This document shows positions 1 through 13,112 of a DNA stretch of 64,000 nucleotides, in pieces. The translations under genes and the position numbers were made by a program. Each line of letters begins with the position of its first letter. Position 1 is the stretch's first letter. This stretch comes from Oscheius dolichura (lineage: Eukaryota; Nematoda; Chromadorea; Rhabditida; Rhabditidae). A model generated the notes under the pieces. The model was not told the DNA's origin, made no database searches, and was given only the letters and a program-made list of their open reading frames with translations. Location: NCBI GenBank assembly GCA_932521035.1, contig OW051492.1, forward strand, positions 4,650,001 through 4,714,000, given 5' to 3'.

Positions 1-1453
1 AGGGTCCGCTAATCAGGCTTTCTGCCCCCGGTAATTGCTTTCTCTGTTTCAGCGCCACTCATCGTCCCCGCTGTTGTGAAAAGCCAATCCAGAAGTTCAA
101 TCGAGTTAGAACGATTGAGAAGAATGGTTCGAGCCGTGTGGCACATTTTGGGGTGGGCATCCCCGGTGGAAGAATTCAGGCGGAATCCGATGCGCCACAA
201 ATGAAATGTTCAACAACGGGTCCAATTGAAATTGTGGGCGGGGTCGGATGACGTTTTCCCTCTACCGGCAGTCCCTTTGACCTCCACTGGTCCAATTATC
301 TTTCTTAGCTTATTAGCCAGATCCCAGCCAGCCGGGTATCCCCTCCCCTCTTCTTCCTCCTCCCCATTTCCCGGATTTGTCTGATTACCTCTGTGTTTAC
401 CCCCGGGGCCTCTTCTCGGGTCGGATTCGGTGTCGAAGGTGTAGGGGTGGCCCCGTCCTGCCCGCGTCGTCCTCCCCTCTGCTACTCGAATTTCCATGTT
501 CGTGTCGACGCTTTCCCTTTCATGGACCTCTCCTGGCTTCGGTTGTGTTTCCCTTCCTCGTCTGCATCTGACAGGCGGGGTCGTCCTCCTCCCCCCGGCC
601 GTCCTCCTCCTCCTCCGCCTCCTGCCGGCTGACTCATGATCTCTCGACAGGTGCAGTTCCGATTGAGTTGGCTCCGTAAAAAGTCGCCGGAGAGAGACAC
701 CTCCCAGGCCGTCTGCCAATTGCCCCCCATAAAAAGGCATCCTAATGGATCATTCGAGCATTTTTCTCTATAATTGGCCATTGCACTTGTTCCGAGGAAA
801 TTCAGAATGCCAGCGTCGGCTCGGCATTGGCATAATATCCACAACAACAGTGCTCACCTAACTAATGTAAACAGCGATCTAACGAACAAATAGGGCGGCC
901 ACGCGAGGGCAGAGCATCGGTTTCCGGCCAAAAAGTTTGATGGCGTTACACCGGGCGGGCGGAGGACGACCTCACACCCCCCGGGAGCAGCAAATGAGCC
1001 TGTTTTGACGGCCTTTCGAGACAACTTCCGTACGGGAAGCCCATAAATATGGACAGTGTCGGTTCGGCTCGGCAGGTGCTCTTTCTTCATGAAACCTGTT
1101 CAGCTGCACCGCAATTCTTTTCACATCTCCCTCTTGTCCCCTCCCCCCTCTAATTTTGATATCCCCGAAAATGTCGTCGTAATCGCCAGGAGGAAAAAGA
1201 ACACATTTGGCATAATCCGGGACTACGTATAGATTTCAATGGATTCCGATGTAAATCCGCCCGACCACGCATTCTCTTAGACGCGATTTGTGTTATCCTC
1301 TCGTCGATGGCTCACGTCTCCTCCTCCCCCGGCTTTTCTGGATCCTTCCCCGTCCTCCTCCTCCTCCTCCTCTGCGAATTTGTATTCCCCGTCGTCTTTC
1401 TGTCGGCCTGTCGCCTTCCAATGAGCTCCCAAATCTTCCCAATTCAGCCCTGG
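1..1453. other. Upstream non-coding region
   Basis: I see no convincing coding exon on either strand here. The plus strand is markedly pyrimidine-rich (CT runs, CTCCTC repeats), like the long intron further downstream in the RhoGAP gene, so much of it may be the 5' transcribed region (outron or first intron) of that gene. Short open frames on the minus strand are Arg/Gly/Pro-rich and look like complements of the CT-rich plus strand. The RhoGAP frame is also open from an upstream ATG at 1307, which would add a hydrophobic leader; I prefer the ATG at 1454. Confidence 0.4.
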
Positions 1454-4400
1454 ATGACGTCGAGGACCCCGTCGAGGCAGTCCTCTGTCGAGGACGAGTC
1501 TAAACCCGGTCCCCTGACCAGGCTCCTCTTCAGCAGACAGTCCTCCAAGCGGCGAAAACCGCGGCCTTCCACCAGCAAGGGTCCCGTCGTGGAGTTCGGT
1601 GAGTCTAAAGATTAGCCCGGCGATTAACGGCCACTCCTTTCAGAGGACCATTCGGAGTCGCGGGATTCCGACCGGAGTTGTGAGAGGCCGCCGTCGCCTG
1701 GCTCCCCCTCCGGCTCGACAACCCCTACCCGGTCTAGGAACAAGAAGTTCACGGGCTTCGCTTCCAGGTGCCCCCTTTATTAGATAAGATATACTAAAAG
1801 AGACGGTTCAGGTCGCTTCGGAAGAGCCAGTGGCGTCTGTTCAAGCATCGGACCTTCTTCGGCAGCCGGGCGAGTACCAAGACGAAAAACAACAACCAGC
1901 TGTGAGTGTGCCCCGCGTGTTGAGCCGCCGAGTCATTGAGACTCCCGAGAATTAATTCAGTCTTCGTAAGGAGTAAACGTTCTTTTGATCAGGTCCCACG
2001 CTCACGAGTTTCTCAACCGCGAGACGGAATTTCCTTCGGGAAAACACTTGCCTCCCCGGTCTAAATATAATGCCTCCTATTGCCCCATTAGGCCGGCATA
2101 CCGTAACCCGGCGGTCACTCGAAACACCTGTCAATCTAATAGAGCAGGTAATGTGTCTCCCTCAACCAGTCAACCACGGCCAGCTGATCTCCCCGTCCTC
2201 CCTCCTCCCCTGCCCGTCTAAGTCAAATGGCCTGTCGAAAGATGAGCCTCTCCCCCATTCAAATGGCCAACCTAATGGAACCGGGAAGAGGGGAACATGA
2301 CAAAAAGCAACATAATGGACCATAATTAAACGAGCAATGGAATTGGGGCCTCTCTTATTTTTTTTTGTTTTTGGCGAGGGGGTGCCCATCTAATGGGATT
2401 ATGGCTTTCTTCAGGGATCACCGGCCGACATTTGGGTAATCCTCCTGATGTCATTTCCCTATCCTCTCCCCTTTTCGAGGTTTAGAGAGAACACTCCATG
2501 CAAGGGGCCGCTTTCCCAGACATCGACCGAGCCACCGAGCCACCCCCAATTGCTCCCTCTTTTGTATTCCCTGATACCCGTTATCCAATTAGGATCTCCC
2601 CTCTCCTCTCCAGGCGACATGTTCCCAATTGAGGGGGCCAGTCGTTGTTGGGACCTCTCTAATTGATGGTCCCCCCTCTCATTCGATATTCCTCGTGGCT
2701 CCCGAACTTCCGTCTCCCACCCCGGGCTACAGGAGCCCCCCTTTCCTTGTTATTCTCCTCCGTCCCCGTCTTCAGCTTATTTTTTGTAGGCAGCTGCCGC
2801 GACTGACGCTCCGCCATCCATCCGTTGACGGGACAGCCATGCCCCTCGCCATTGACGGTGATGAGAACGAGTTTCTTGCCATTCGGAGCACTCAGAGGAG
2901 ATGGACCGAGTCTGAGTCATCCGTGGGTTTTCCTTTATATTTTATACTTTTATACATAATAATATATATTGTATACTGTAGCCTGTAGTCTGTATGTACT
3001 TGGCATACTGTAGCCACCTTCCGACAAAATATTTTCGACGAGAAGCCGGTTATACGGTCCCGGGGGCCGTCTGTTATCGGAATATACTTGTAGCGGAACT
3101 TCTGCTGTCATCTGGCCGTCGCCTTCCTTCTTCTTCTACCATCGACGGGATATCCCCAGGGACCGGTGGATAACCTGTACTTTCCGGTGGCCGGAAGCCA
3201 CCCCCCCCCCCCGCAATCCTATTTTCCCCATAATGGCATCCGAGGGGCCTTGTTCGGAATTTGCATTCTCCCTCTCATTTCTTTCTTCCAATTGAACGGC
3301 GACACCTGCCCCTCGCCGGAATTTCTCGGAAATTATAGAGTCTCTCTTGTGTTTGGACTAGGAGATTTTAGGTAACGAGCTCCGGTGCCTAGCAGCAATC
3401 CGGGCCCGGGTGGCCTCTCCCCTCAATAGGGCCTCCTCCTTCCAAACAACCGGGCTTTTTGAATAGCTTCTTCCCGCTGGCGCCTAATTAATCCTCAGCC
3501 AACAGTTCCTCCAGCCGCCTCTGCTGCTCTCTGGTGTCCTCCTCCCAGTTCCCAGCAGCCTCGACTGCTTCATTCTGAGGGCCCACGCAGTGTCTCACGG
3601 CACATGGAAATTTATTATTCACCGCTCATTCGGGTCAATAACTACAAACAACCTGAGGGGGGCCTCTACTTCTTCGTGTACTCTGTCCTCCTCCTCCCAC
3701 CGGCTACATCCTCCTCCTCCTTGTTTTGACAGTACCCCCACCCCCTCCGGGACACGATCCGTTGCATGACATCCCCTTCACTTTTGGCTATGAATTTCTC
3801 GGAAAACAGGCCAATTAGCAGCTCCACGCAATCCAATTTTCTCTCTTTTTCTTTGCATTTTACTCCCTCTTGTCTCCACATCTGTGCTCTCAGCTGGATG
3901 GCCGGCTGCTGAAGGCATGGCCAGTGACATTGATCTGCTATCAGTCAAGCAGATTCGCCATCGGGTGAGTCCGGACCGACAAGAGAGACCAATGACAGCC
4001 TACAGGTCGCCGAGAGATGCTACCGGGTGCACAGCGATGTAAGTCGAGGGAGGGGCAGGCCGGGTCTGATCTGCTGTCCGTCTCGTCTGCCAATTTGTCT
4101 CGTTCGCCCTGCGTTCGCTTCTCTCGTGTCATTGGCCTCCTCCATTGAATATCTAATGTCAGGTGAATGGCTTCCGGCTAATCCCCATAGTGCTTCGTCT
4201 TCCTTCCTCATCCTCCCCGTCCCCCAATGGCTGTTGTAGGCCTTCTTCAAAATGCTGTCTCCTTTTCTTCATAATTATGGAAAATAGCCGTCTGCTCCGC
4301 ACCAAAATAGCCCTCCTCTGGAGGCAGTCTTCCAATTTTTAAAAAATTACATTCCTCCTCCGCACACATTCCTCCTTGACCGGGCTATTTCCTGGTGTGG

Positions 4401-7145
4401 TTCAGTTTCGTCCTCCTCGATACCAATAACAATGGCCTTCTGGGCTAATTGTGGCCCCGGCCGTGGAGATATGGCTCTGCTTTGGCAGCCAGTTCCCTTT
4501 GCCTTTCCCCGCCGGCCACCTCCAAAGGTACACTTAATAAATACGGAGAAGACGGGAATATTGCCGGCTGGCTCGTGTGATCCGATTGTTTCAGGGTCGA
4601 TTACGGGATTCGAGAGACTCTTCCTCGGGCTATGACGGCTCGCACGATCCGCTGGATGAGCAGCAGGCGATGACTGCGCCCGTCTCCCCCTGTGTCCCCC
4701 TCTCCGCTAGCAGGTACTCCATTCCTTTCCCCCTTATCAAGGAGATCTTTTTCAGTAGTCAATCAGAAGGTTGGAAATACAACTCACAAAGGCTGTTGTT
4801 CAAACTAAAAGCCCACCGGTTGGGCTACATCGCGGGGTTCAGCCACACGAGCAGCACCAGCTCGTCTACGGATTCGGCATGGAAGAGCTTGGACAGCCAG
4901 ACGTGGAGACACTCCCTGGACGACAAGGAGATCACCCTCCGGGGAGCACAACTGGAGACAATCTGCGATACCGAGAGACACGCGCTACAGGTGATAGCCA
5001 TGCAGAGGCTAGCCAAAACACTGCCGGGAATCAGTCTGAAGAAAGGTTTGAGAGGGGAGGATGACTGTGACTGGAAGACTAATTATAGAAACATCACTAA
5101 TCCGGCAAAAGAGACAGAAATTCACAAAAGGGAGCAGGACATTGACGGCCGGAGATGTCACACGACGGCCGAGTGGATCCAGTACTGACGGTGAGTCGCC
5201 CTTTATATCTAGAGAGAAACGGACTTCCAGTGCTGGACGAGAAGCGTGTATTCGGTGTCTCGCTGGTCGACTGTATGCAGAATGACCGTCGCCTGGACAT
5301 GGAGAGCCGTTGCCGGTCTCTGGACGACTCGGCCGTCTGTCTCTCCATCCCTCGCAGGTATCCGACCCGTTCCACTTCATTCCTTTTATAGCCAACGCTC
5401 GTCGTGCGGCAGTAAGTCAGTTCGAAGTGAGCCGGAAATCGTGACAGCCGTCGACGAGAGTAAACGATGGCTATATCCGTCGACACAGGTAGACGCTCAA
5501 AGAGCCAGACAATGGGAAGAGTACAGAACCTGTACCCGAGCACTTCCAATCCCTCGTCGCCGTCTCCTATCATCGGTTCAGCCCCTCCCACCTGTTCCCT
5601 CCCCGTCCGAGAAAGTGCATCCACCTCCTCAAGTCATCCCTCAGAGACTACGGTAGGCGAGATATCTGGCTATCCCAAAAAGATGTATAGGGTCGATTTA
5701 TCAAAAAGCAGCGTCCATCGTCCGCTTCGTTTTCATATTCCTTGGATAATGCAGTGACGGAGGACATCGATCCACACACACTGCGGGTGCCTCGAATAGT
5801 TGAGAACTGCACTCAATACCTTATGGCTTACGGTACAGAATCTCTTCTTCGTCCACCAACATATCTCTAGGGTTGAATGCCGTTGGTTTGTTTCGGGTGG
5901 CTGGAAATACGAAACGATGCCGACAGTTACGACTGGCCCTGGAGAAAGTCGGAGGAGGTGCAGTGATCGGGAACGATATGGTAGAGAACACGACACCACA
6001 CGATGTGGCCACCCTCCTCAAGGAATACTTCCGCGATCTGCCACAGTCCCTCCTCCCGAAGGAACACTACCAGGCGTATATCTCCGCTTCCAGTAGGGAG
6101 ACAGGCACCACAAAAAGGGAAGTCTGTTCAGAAATCACATGTCTCGAGGAGAGGATCGACTGTTACCGTCTGCTCGTGGCTCTGCTGTCTCCTCCCAGTG
6201 TTGACACCCTTTTCGTCTTACTGAAGTTCCTCCACGAGGTGGCAGAGAATTCGGGAGACAAGCACCCCAAGACAGGAGTGGTTAGTTCCTTCATGTTTGG
6301 GTAAAAATACGCTGGTTACAGACAATTGTGGGGAATAAAATGGACGCAAAAAACCTCGCCACGATCTTCGCTCCCTGTATCCTCCGCCCGGACCACGACA
6401 AGACGGCGGCCATCCTCCAAGAGAACGAAATGCAAGTAACGACCCTCGAGACGATGATCACCCACGTCGAAGAGATGTTCAAGGTATCTTTGCCTTATTT
6501 CTTTCTTCTAATTTCAATTCCAGATCCCAAAAGACCTTCAGTGTAAAATATTCAACAAACTCCGCGAGACCGAACCGATGCGGCTGGACAGAATCCTCGA
6601 CCAGATAGCCCGGGCAGAGGGATACGTCGAGCATCCTCTGACTTCCCCCTTCCCCGCCACCGTGGAGGAAGACGTTCCACGAGAAAAGCCAGCTGAAAAA
6701 CATCCCAATGGCAAAAGTAACCGTTTGAGTAACCTGGAGACATGCCCATTTCAGCCAAAGTATCCTCCCAACGCAGTGGGTCGTGGCCGTTCTCGCTACG
6801 GTCTCCCAAACCACAAAGATTCTTCCCACAAGACGAGTCTGTCAACCCGTCCACAAGCAGTACAGTGTCAACAGTCGAAGATACCAGCGCCACCGCCACG
6901 GCCAGCCCAGCCTCCTCCAGCAAGAAGGAACAACTCATCGTCTCCACTCCAAGTATGTCCGATAGCTAACAATAGATGCGTCTCCTCTTCCAGCCAGTGC
7001 CCGTAGTCCCTCCCGTGAGCGCGATCTCCGAAGTGCCGCCGCATATGCCCGTCGTCGTCTCCGCAACGTGGCCACCGTCATCCGGGCCTTCCGTTTCAGC
7101 AGTGTGACCCGATCTACCCCGAATATGTCCAACAGTAACTACTAG
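1454..7145 (+). CDS. RhoGAP domain protein, ARHGAP6/36-like
   Basis: Predicted GTPase-activating protein for Rho-family GTPases. I assembled 19 exons: 1454-1598, 1644-1767, 1812-1901, 1993-2147, 3894-3964, 4006-4038, 4595-4713, 4756-5045, 5089-5190, 5231-5357, 5392-5411, 5489-5652, 5691-5832, 5871-6092, 6132-6280, 6322-6483, 6524-6716, 6755-6952 and 6994-7145. They total 886 codons in one frame. The Ser/Arg-rich N-half (RDSSSGYDGSHD) leads to a VFGVSLVDC segment, as in ARHGAP6, then the RhoGAP domain around residues 510-730. It carries the Arg-finger motif GLFRVAG, the helix TLLKEYFRDLPQSLL and the GNKMDAKNLATIFAP motif. The tail is Ser-rich and ends in a basic AAAYARRRLRN stretch. Exon 4 and the large 2148-3893 intron are the least certain parts. 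Introns are 31-77 bp apart from two longer ones near the 5' end. Family assignment is from motif memory. Confidence 0.85.
2148..3893 (+). other. Large RhoGAP intron with possible alternative exon
   Basis: This 1.7-kb stretch separates exons 4 and 5 and is CT-rich on the sense strand. Inside it, 2790-2922 is preceded by a good acceptor (TTTTTTGTAG) and followed by GTGGGT. It reads as a polar 44-codon segment containing MPLAIDGDENEF and ending in phase 0, so it could splice straight to the phase-0 exon at 4006. It would then be an alternative first exon starting at the ATG at 2839. Nothing else in the intron looks coding. A run of ten or more C lies near 3200. Confidence 0.35.
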
Positions 7146-7415
7146 ATGCCCCTCTGTGATAACTGCCTTCCCTCCCTGTAATATCCCCTCGTTTAGCCTA
7201 GTCCCCACATATCTGTATACAGTACACCCTCTGATCTCGTTCATTACGGTTTCTCCCCGATTTCTACAAACACATCAACCAAAAGGTGATCTCTTCCGGT
7301 TTAATTGAGGCAAACAGAACTAGTATAAATATAATTTATTAGACTCTTTTTGAACAGACCCGGCAAGAAGAAGGGAGGATCACAGGGAGACGACATGTTG
7401 GTGAGCCGACGGCGA

Positions 7416-10400
7416 CTAGGTGAAGGTGGTCCGGCACAGGGGACACTGTGTGTTATTCGACGACTCGAACCATTTGTACTGTAATGGGACACTTTATAAG
7501 ATAATCAAAAATGCTTACGAGGCAGGCGGCATGGAACTTGTTCTTGCACTGTTTGCAGATGACCCGGGGCAGTTGGTGGGTGTTCGAGTGGATGGTGTAC
7601 ATGCAGATGCAACACGCCTCTGCCCCCTCGACGTCCTTGTCCACGTTCTTCTTCCACATCTGGATGCCGTTGATGATGGACCCGTTCTGGTAGAATAGGT
7701 AGGCCGTCAGCTGGAGGAGCCACTTCTTCGCCCGCGGGGTGGGCACACAAGCCTTAAGAGAAGAGATTAGAATACTGAGAAGAACGGACGAAAATACCTT
7801 TTCTAAATCAATTTCTGGCACTCCGAGAGGAAAGTTCTCGGGCATGGTGATGGTCAGGACCATCTTCGTCTCGTCGACCACGTACTCGGTCACTATCTGC
7901 CGGGCCACCCGCACGATGGACACCTTCATCTCGTTGCCCTTCTTTATCTTCTGGTACTCTTCCTTCACTTTGTTCAACTCATTTGTCAGGATCGTCCGGC
8001 TGACATTCTCCGAGACAAACTTGTTGACAATGAACGAGGCCTGCTTGGGCAGCCCGTTGTACCACGACCTCACAACGGCCGGGACCAGGGAACAGAGACT
8101 GAACAAGGGAATTAGACGGATGGAGAAGGAGAGACATACTCTGTGATTATGGAGAGGAGATAATCGGCCACTGATTGGAGTAGAGACTCGGGGGCGGGAT
8201 TGACGACGAGTTCGCTGTGGGTTTGGATCAACTCGGGCAGAACGGCGTTGACCAGGGGAGGGAAGGACTCGCAGTAGAGCAGCTTCTCCTCTTCCGCTAA
8301 CTTGTCACTCTAGGAATATATGAAAATGAATGGGGAAGGGGATACCATCAATGGTTCGAGGGCTGCTCGAAGCGCTGCAAAACGGATAAATCCTCGGAGT
8401 GTTTTGCTCTCGGTAATACGGGTGAATGGCTCAGGCACTACCAGCCGCTTGGGCCCCGATTCCGAGACGACCTCCTCCTCGTTCCACTCTCCATTCTCCA
8501 GACGGAACAGCTTAGGAGCCAATCTGAATACGTCACATACAATATGGATAAAGAGAAACTAACAGAGTTAATATTTTTAAAGAAGCAAACTGGTCGAGAT
8601 AGAAGCCAGACTGAAGACCTCGGACACATCGGCAGATCAAAGTGGAGATATGTGGTTCGTATCTAAATGCTCGATTGAATTCCATTGGAAAGGAGGACGA
8701 TACTTGTATTCCTCCACGGCATCCTCCTCGTATAGATCGAGGTCGGCCGGGATCTCCTTGAGGTTGTAGACGGCCCGACAGATTTCCAGAAGGGGGAGAG
8801 TAGTAGGCGATGTCGTTGTGGTCGACATCTTACTCCAGATTCGGACGATGACTCGGGTCATAAACGGATAGTAGAACTCTTTCCATTCCTAAATTTTAAA
8901 TAAGAAGAGAAACATGGAGGAGACCTACAGAAAAGACGAGGGACCCCAGTCTCGCGTGAGTTTCACAACAGACTCGGAACATGACGAGGGCATTGCCCAG
9001 CAAGGCCTCCGTCGCCGCGGTCAACTGCTCCTTATTCGCATAGATGTCATCCAACGACTCGAAGGTCGACACCAATCCACACATGATAAAGTCCAGCTGC
9101 TCCGGTTTGATGGTCTCGAACTTGGTCGAGATGACAGCGATGGCCGTCTTGAGCACCAGCACATTCAGCTGCCACATATACGGGTCCTTCGCCCTGAAGA
9201 AGAGAGACATCAGTGAGGAAGGGGAGACCACCAACTTAGCACTGAATAGACGGGCATCCTCGTGCCACGTCGAGCCCTCTTGGCTACAATAGTCGTGGAG
9301 ATGGGAGATCAACTCGAGCGGGGTGTCCTCGCAGTAGAAGCGGGTGATGAAGCGTTCGGCTACTCCCATCTTCCTCCGGGATATGTCCATTTTCAAGGCC
9401 CAACAAATCGAGAGGGGCAGGTCTTCTCCAGCTTTCTTCTCTAACTCCTTTGTAAAATCTGGAGAGGCACTGGTATAGGAGAGAAGGGACAAGTAACCTG
9501 GATATTGGCGGTGAATATTCTGAAGAGCGGCATGGACAATGGACGAGTTCTTCACGGGCTCCTTGACCAGTAGGTCCAGGACATCGCTCACTCGGAATGT
9601 CTTCTATAATCGAATGGGCTATTTGAATGAAAAGAAGAGAACATACGGCTTGGAAGAACTCCTTGATCAGTTCGGACATCCTGTTATGTTTGTGACGGAG
9701 ATATTCCGTGTTGTTGATCAGGCCCAGGTAAGCGTCGACGATTTGGAACAGGGCCAGTGTCTCCTTCTGCACTTCACGGGAATATTTGTCTGTTCTCAGG
9801 AGGGCGACGTAGAGGGACACGGCATGGGCCAAGCGGTCCACAAAATCAGTGACATCTTCAATGGAGATGTCCGTTGGCAGTGGAGCTGGAGATTCGACCA
9901 GCGGACTCCGCAACGACGTCTCTCTCGCGGCTAACTAAAACGAATCGTTGGGAAGACAGGGAAGACCATGGCAAACCAAGTAGTCGGCTCTCTCGATGAT
10001 GTAGCGAAGAAACTCGGCCGAGACGATGATGGCCTCGTAGATGTGTGGCTGGGTCTCACATATACGAAGGAAACGCTCCGAGTAGAGGTAGAGGCAATCC
10101 TTCGAGTCGTGGAAATCCGTTCGGACGATTTCGGGCACCTCCAGGGACGACGGCATGTCACTGCAGCAGACGGGCATGAAGTCGCGAACCACGCTCAGCG
10201 GCGGCTCCCACTTGCCGGTCTCCATCCCCTTGCCCAGGATCTCGAAGTTTTTGTTGTCCAAGTGGAAGAATTCCATCCACATCCAAGTGGTCATCAACTC
10301 CTCCGTCTTATTGTCCCACTATAACAGAATGAATTGAAGGAGACTCCCAAACTGACCTCAATCTGCTCATGGGCACTGAAGACAAATTCAACGACGTGGA

Positions 10401-12787
10401 GATCTTCCGTGCTCAAGACGGTCTTCATAATGTCTCGGCGGAGGTGGGCGTCACACGACTTGAGGATGTCCACGTAGATGTTGGCATTCTTCTTGGACGA
10501 TGTCTCCAAGAGTGTCAGGAACACGGCCGAGTCCTTGACTCCCAGTCCTAGTCGCTCCATCAGGGCGTTTATGTCGTCTCCCTCCTCCTTGTGGCTGTTC
10601 TTCTCCTTCATCACTTCCACGGCCAAATCGTGTCGGAATTTCACTTTCTGTTAGGCTTCTTGTAACCCAAATAAAATAGATAACCAACATTTTCGTCGTT
10701 GGGGGATAACTTGAAGACTCGGAGAGTGATCACAGCCAGGCTCTTCAGTTCACTGACTGTCAGCTGCTGTTCTTCGTTGTTCAGAAGGGGCAGGAGATTC
10801 ACTCTCTTTAGGGGGCTTGTATTAGTAACAAAGAAAAAGAGGTATACCTCGAATATTTTCTGGAAATAACGGTCGGGGCTATTCTCCAGGGTCGTAATAA
10901 AGGCCGTAGGCACCTCTGCGCTCTGAAGGGCGTCCACGTGGAAATTGACGAGTTCGTCCAGTCCGAGGGAGAACAGCCGGATGATGAAGGGATTGGTCCG
11001 AGGACGCTAAATCGGTTTTATTCATAAAGTGACTCAAAGATCGTACCAAATTCATCAAATTCAGCTCCAAGTTGTTGAGGAAGGAGGTGATTTGCGGGGG
11101 AGAGAGGCTCCTCTTCTCACAGATCCATCTAATAAGTCCCACAAAATCATTCTGCACCATGTCCAAGAGGAGATCCGCCTTGTCCATCGTGTTCACCGCA
11201 ATGGGTACGGTCTGCTCGGCGGAACCGGCAGGAACCTGGGTCAAAAAGTACATGAAACATTCCACAAAGGCGGTGGACCAGCTGGACGGGGTCACAGCGG
11301 CATTCTGAAGTTGTTCTATCAAAAAAGAAGAAGGGGTAGACTGACGCTGAAGGGCATATTGTCCGAGAAGGAGATTAGGAAGTTGAGACCAAAAGTGGTT
11401 GCCTCGTCCTCCGGGAGCTGGCCGTGGATGGCCGCGAAACTAGGAAGCAGATATGGACCACAATATTTCCAGTGGCTAAAGAGGAGGATTTGTTAGGGTG
11501 CCAGAAGCAGAGCAAACTTGGTCTTCTTCCTGACAATGGTAAGCAGACGCGGAACCAGAGTCTTCTTCACGTCGAATTTCTTGAAGAAACTGAAATCGAA
11601 ATTGGATGAGACAAAACGCGCGGCCGACCCTTCTTTGTGCTCAGAGATGAGCAGATGGAGCACATTGAAGCAGCAGGTTCCTACGGTAGCATCCTCGTTG
11701 TCAAGGTTACTCAGGGAGTACTGGCTGATGGGCGAGTCGATAAAATTGAACGAGGAGGGCAGCCGCTGTACCAGGTGGAGCAGGCCGGCATGAACCTGGG
11801 CAAATGGATGGAGGAAGGGGAAGAGGCAACCTGAGGAGAGGCAGAAGTCAGGAACTTCTTCAGCTGGGCGGGGTTGTTGAAGAGTTCTTGGGCTATGGTG
11901 GCCACCTCCGGGCTGGTGTCCGCCAGCCTCGAGAGGAGGTACAAACATTCGGTCAGCAGGCGACTCTCCCTCTGCAAGGCGGTCTCCTCCTCGTCATACC
12001 TAAAGTGTCAGATGATGAATAGGGGGTAGGAGGCATACTTTTGAGGGGGGAAGTAGGTGTGCTGCTGGGTGATAAAGTCACAACAGACGCGGGCCGTGTC
12101 TTCGGAGAAGAGCTGGACGACTTTGGCAGACTTTTCCTCGGGGAAGCAGCTCCTCAACAGTTCCTCCGCCTGGCCGGCCACGACGAGACTGAGGTCACAT
12201 GTACAGATGAGGACGAAGGGGATCAGCTGGACTCGTTTTTTATAAAGATGAAAAATAAGTGACAGACCTTCTTCAAATGTTTTTCAGCCGCCTTCTTGAG
12301 CTTGTCGATGGACAGGGCGAGACACTTGAGAGACAGCTGCCGGACGGTAGGACTCCCGTCGAGGGCCAGCTTGGGGAAGGCATTCACGTAGTAGCCAAAG
12401 GTTCCCTCGATATTCTCCAAGGTTTGGGAAGAGATGAAGTCCGACAGTTCTCTCAGGGCCTGGAAAGAGAAAAGTGAATAGAATAAGGGGAGACGCCTAC
12501 CTTTTCCCTGGTCTGGCAGTCCTTTTTGGACAGTTTCTTGAGGATGACGATGACCTCGTTGTCAAGATTGGCAAATTCGCTGTTGACCGACTCGAAGACG
12601 TTCGAGAAACCTACAAAAGGTGGATAGACCCGGACACTACCGGCCATACCTATGTCGAAGCCCACGAATCCCTTTGTTCCTAGAAGATCGGCAGCCTGTG
12701 CACTGCTGGCCGTCTGGAATTCGTATTACGAGATTCAAAAGGGAAACATACCTTGGCATTTCCTTTTCTGCGCTGTGGTTTGCTCAT
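7416..12787 (-). CDS. ltn1: Listerin E3 ubiquitin ligase (RING)
   Basis: Orthologue of Listerin/Ltn1, the 60S-associated E3 ligase that ubiquitinates nascent chains on stalled ribosomes. It starts MSKPQRRKGNAK and soon shows GTKGFVGFDIG, then FSNVFESVNSEFANLD and ILKKLSKKDCQTREK, the conserved Listerin N-terminus. About 1,500 residues of helical (HEAT-like) sequence follow in many small exons. The extreme C-terminus is a variant RING: CCICMYTIH, CKQCKNKFHAACL, then across the last intron (7479-7518) YKWFESSNNTQCPLCRTTF and stop. All eight zinc ligands are visible once that intron is removed. The ATG is preceded by ATTTTCAG|ATAAA, a plausible trans-splice acceptor. A TTTATT (AATAAA on the sense strand) lies at 7335-7340. 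The gene converges on the RhoGAP gene. Confidence 0.93.
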
Positions 12788-13112
12788 TTTATCTGAAAAT
12801 GACGATATTGGAAGAGTAAAGACTATTTAAAGAAAGAAGAGGATTAAAAGTTGCACAATGGAGACACGGCCGACGTTGGCCAAAGCGCCCTACGCAATGC
12901 GGCAGAGGCTCGCCACAACCAGGCGACGTGGGGGAAAGCGAGGCTAGTCGAGGAGGAAAAGCGCTTCGCTTTGTCAGAAAACGAGAGGACAAGCGAAACA
13001 ACAAGTTTGGTCAAATCTTGTGGTAAAGTGGACCTGTCAGAACCAAGATCGAACAAATGGCGAATCTGCCCGGTAGCTCGGCCATTTCATACAATTCTCT
13101 CCCCTGTGCGGC
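12788..13112. promoter_or_regulatory. Shared divergent promoter, Listerin/pseudokinase
   Basis: About 325 bp separates the Listerin start (minus) from the pseudokinase start (plus), so both genes probably share this 5' region. No TATA box stands out. A longer plus frame opens at 13057, but the reading frame of the real protein starts at 13113. Confidence 0.4.
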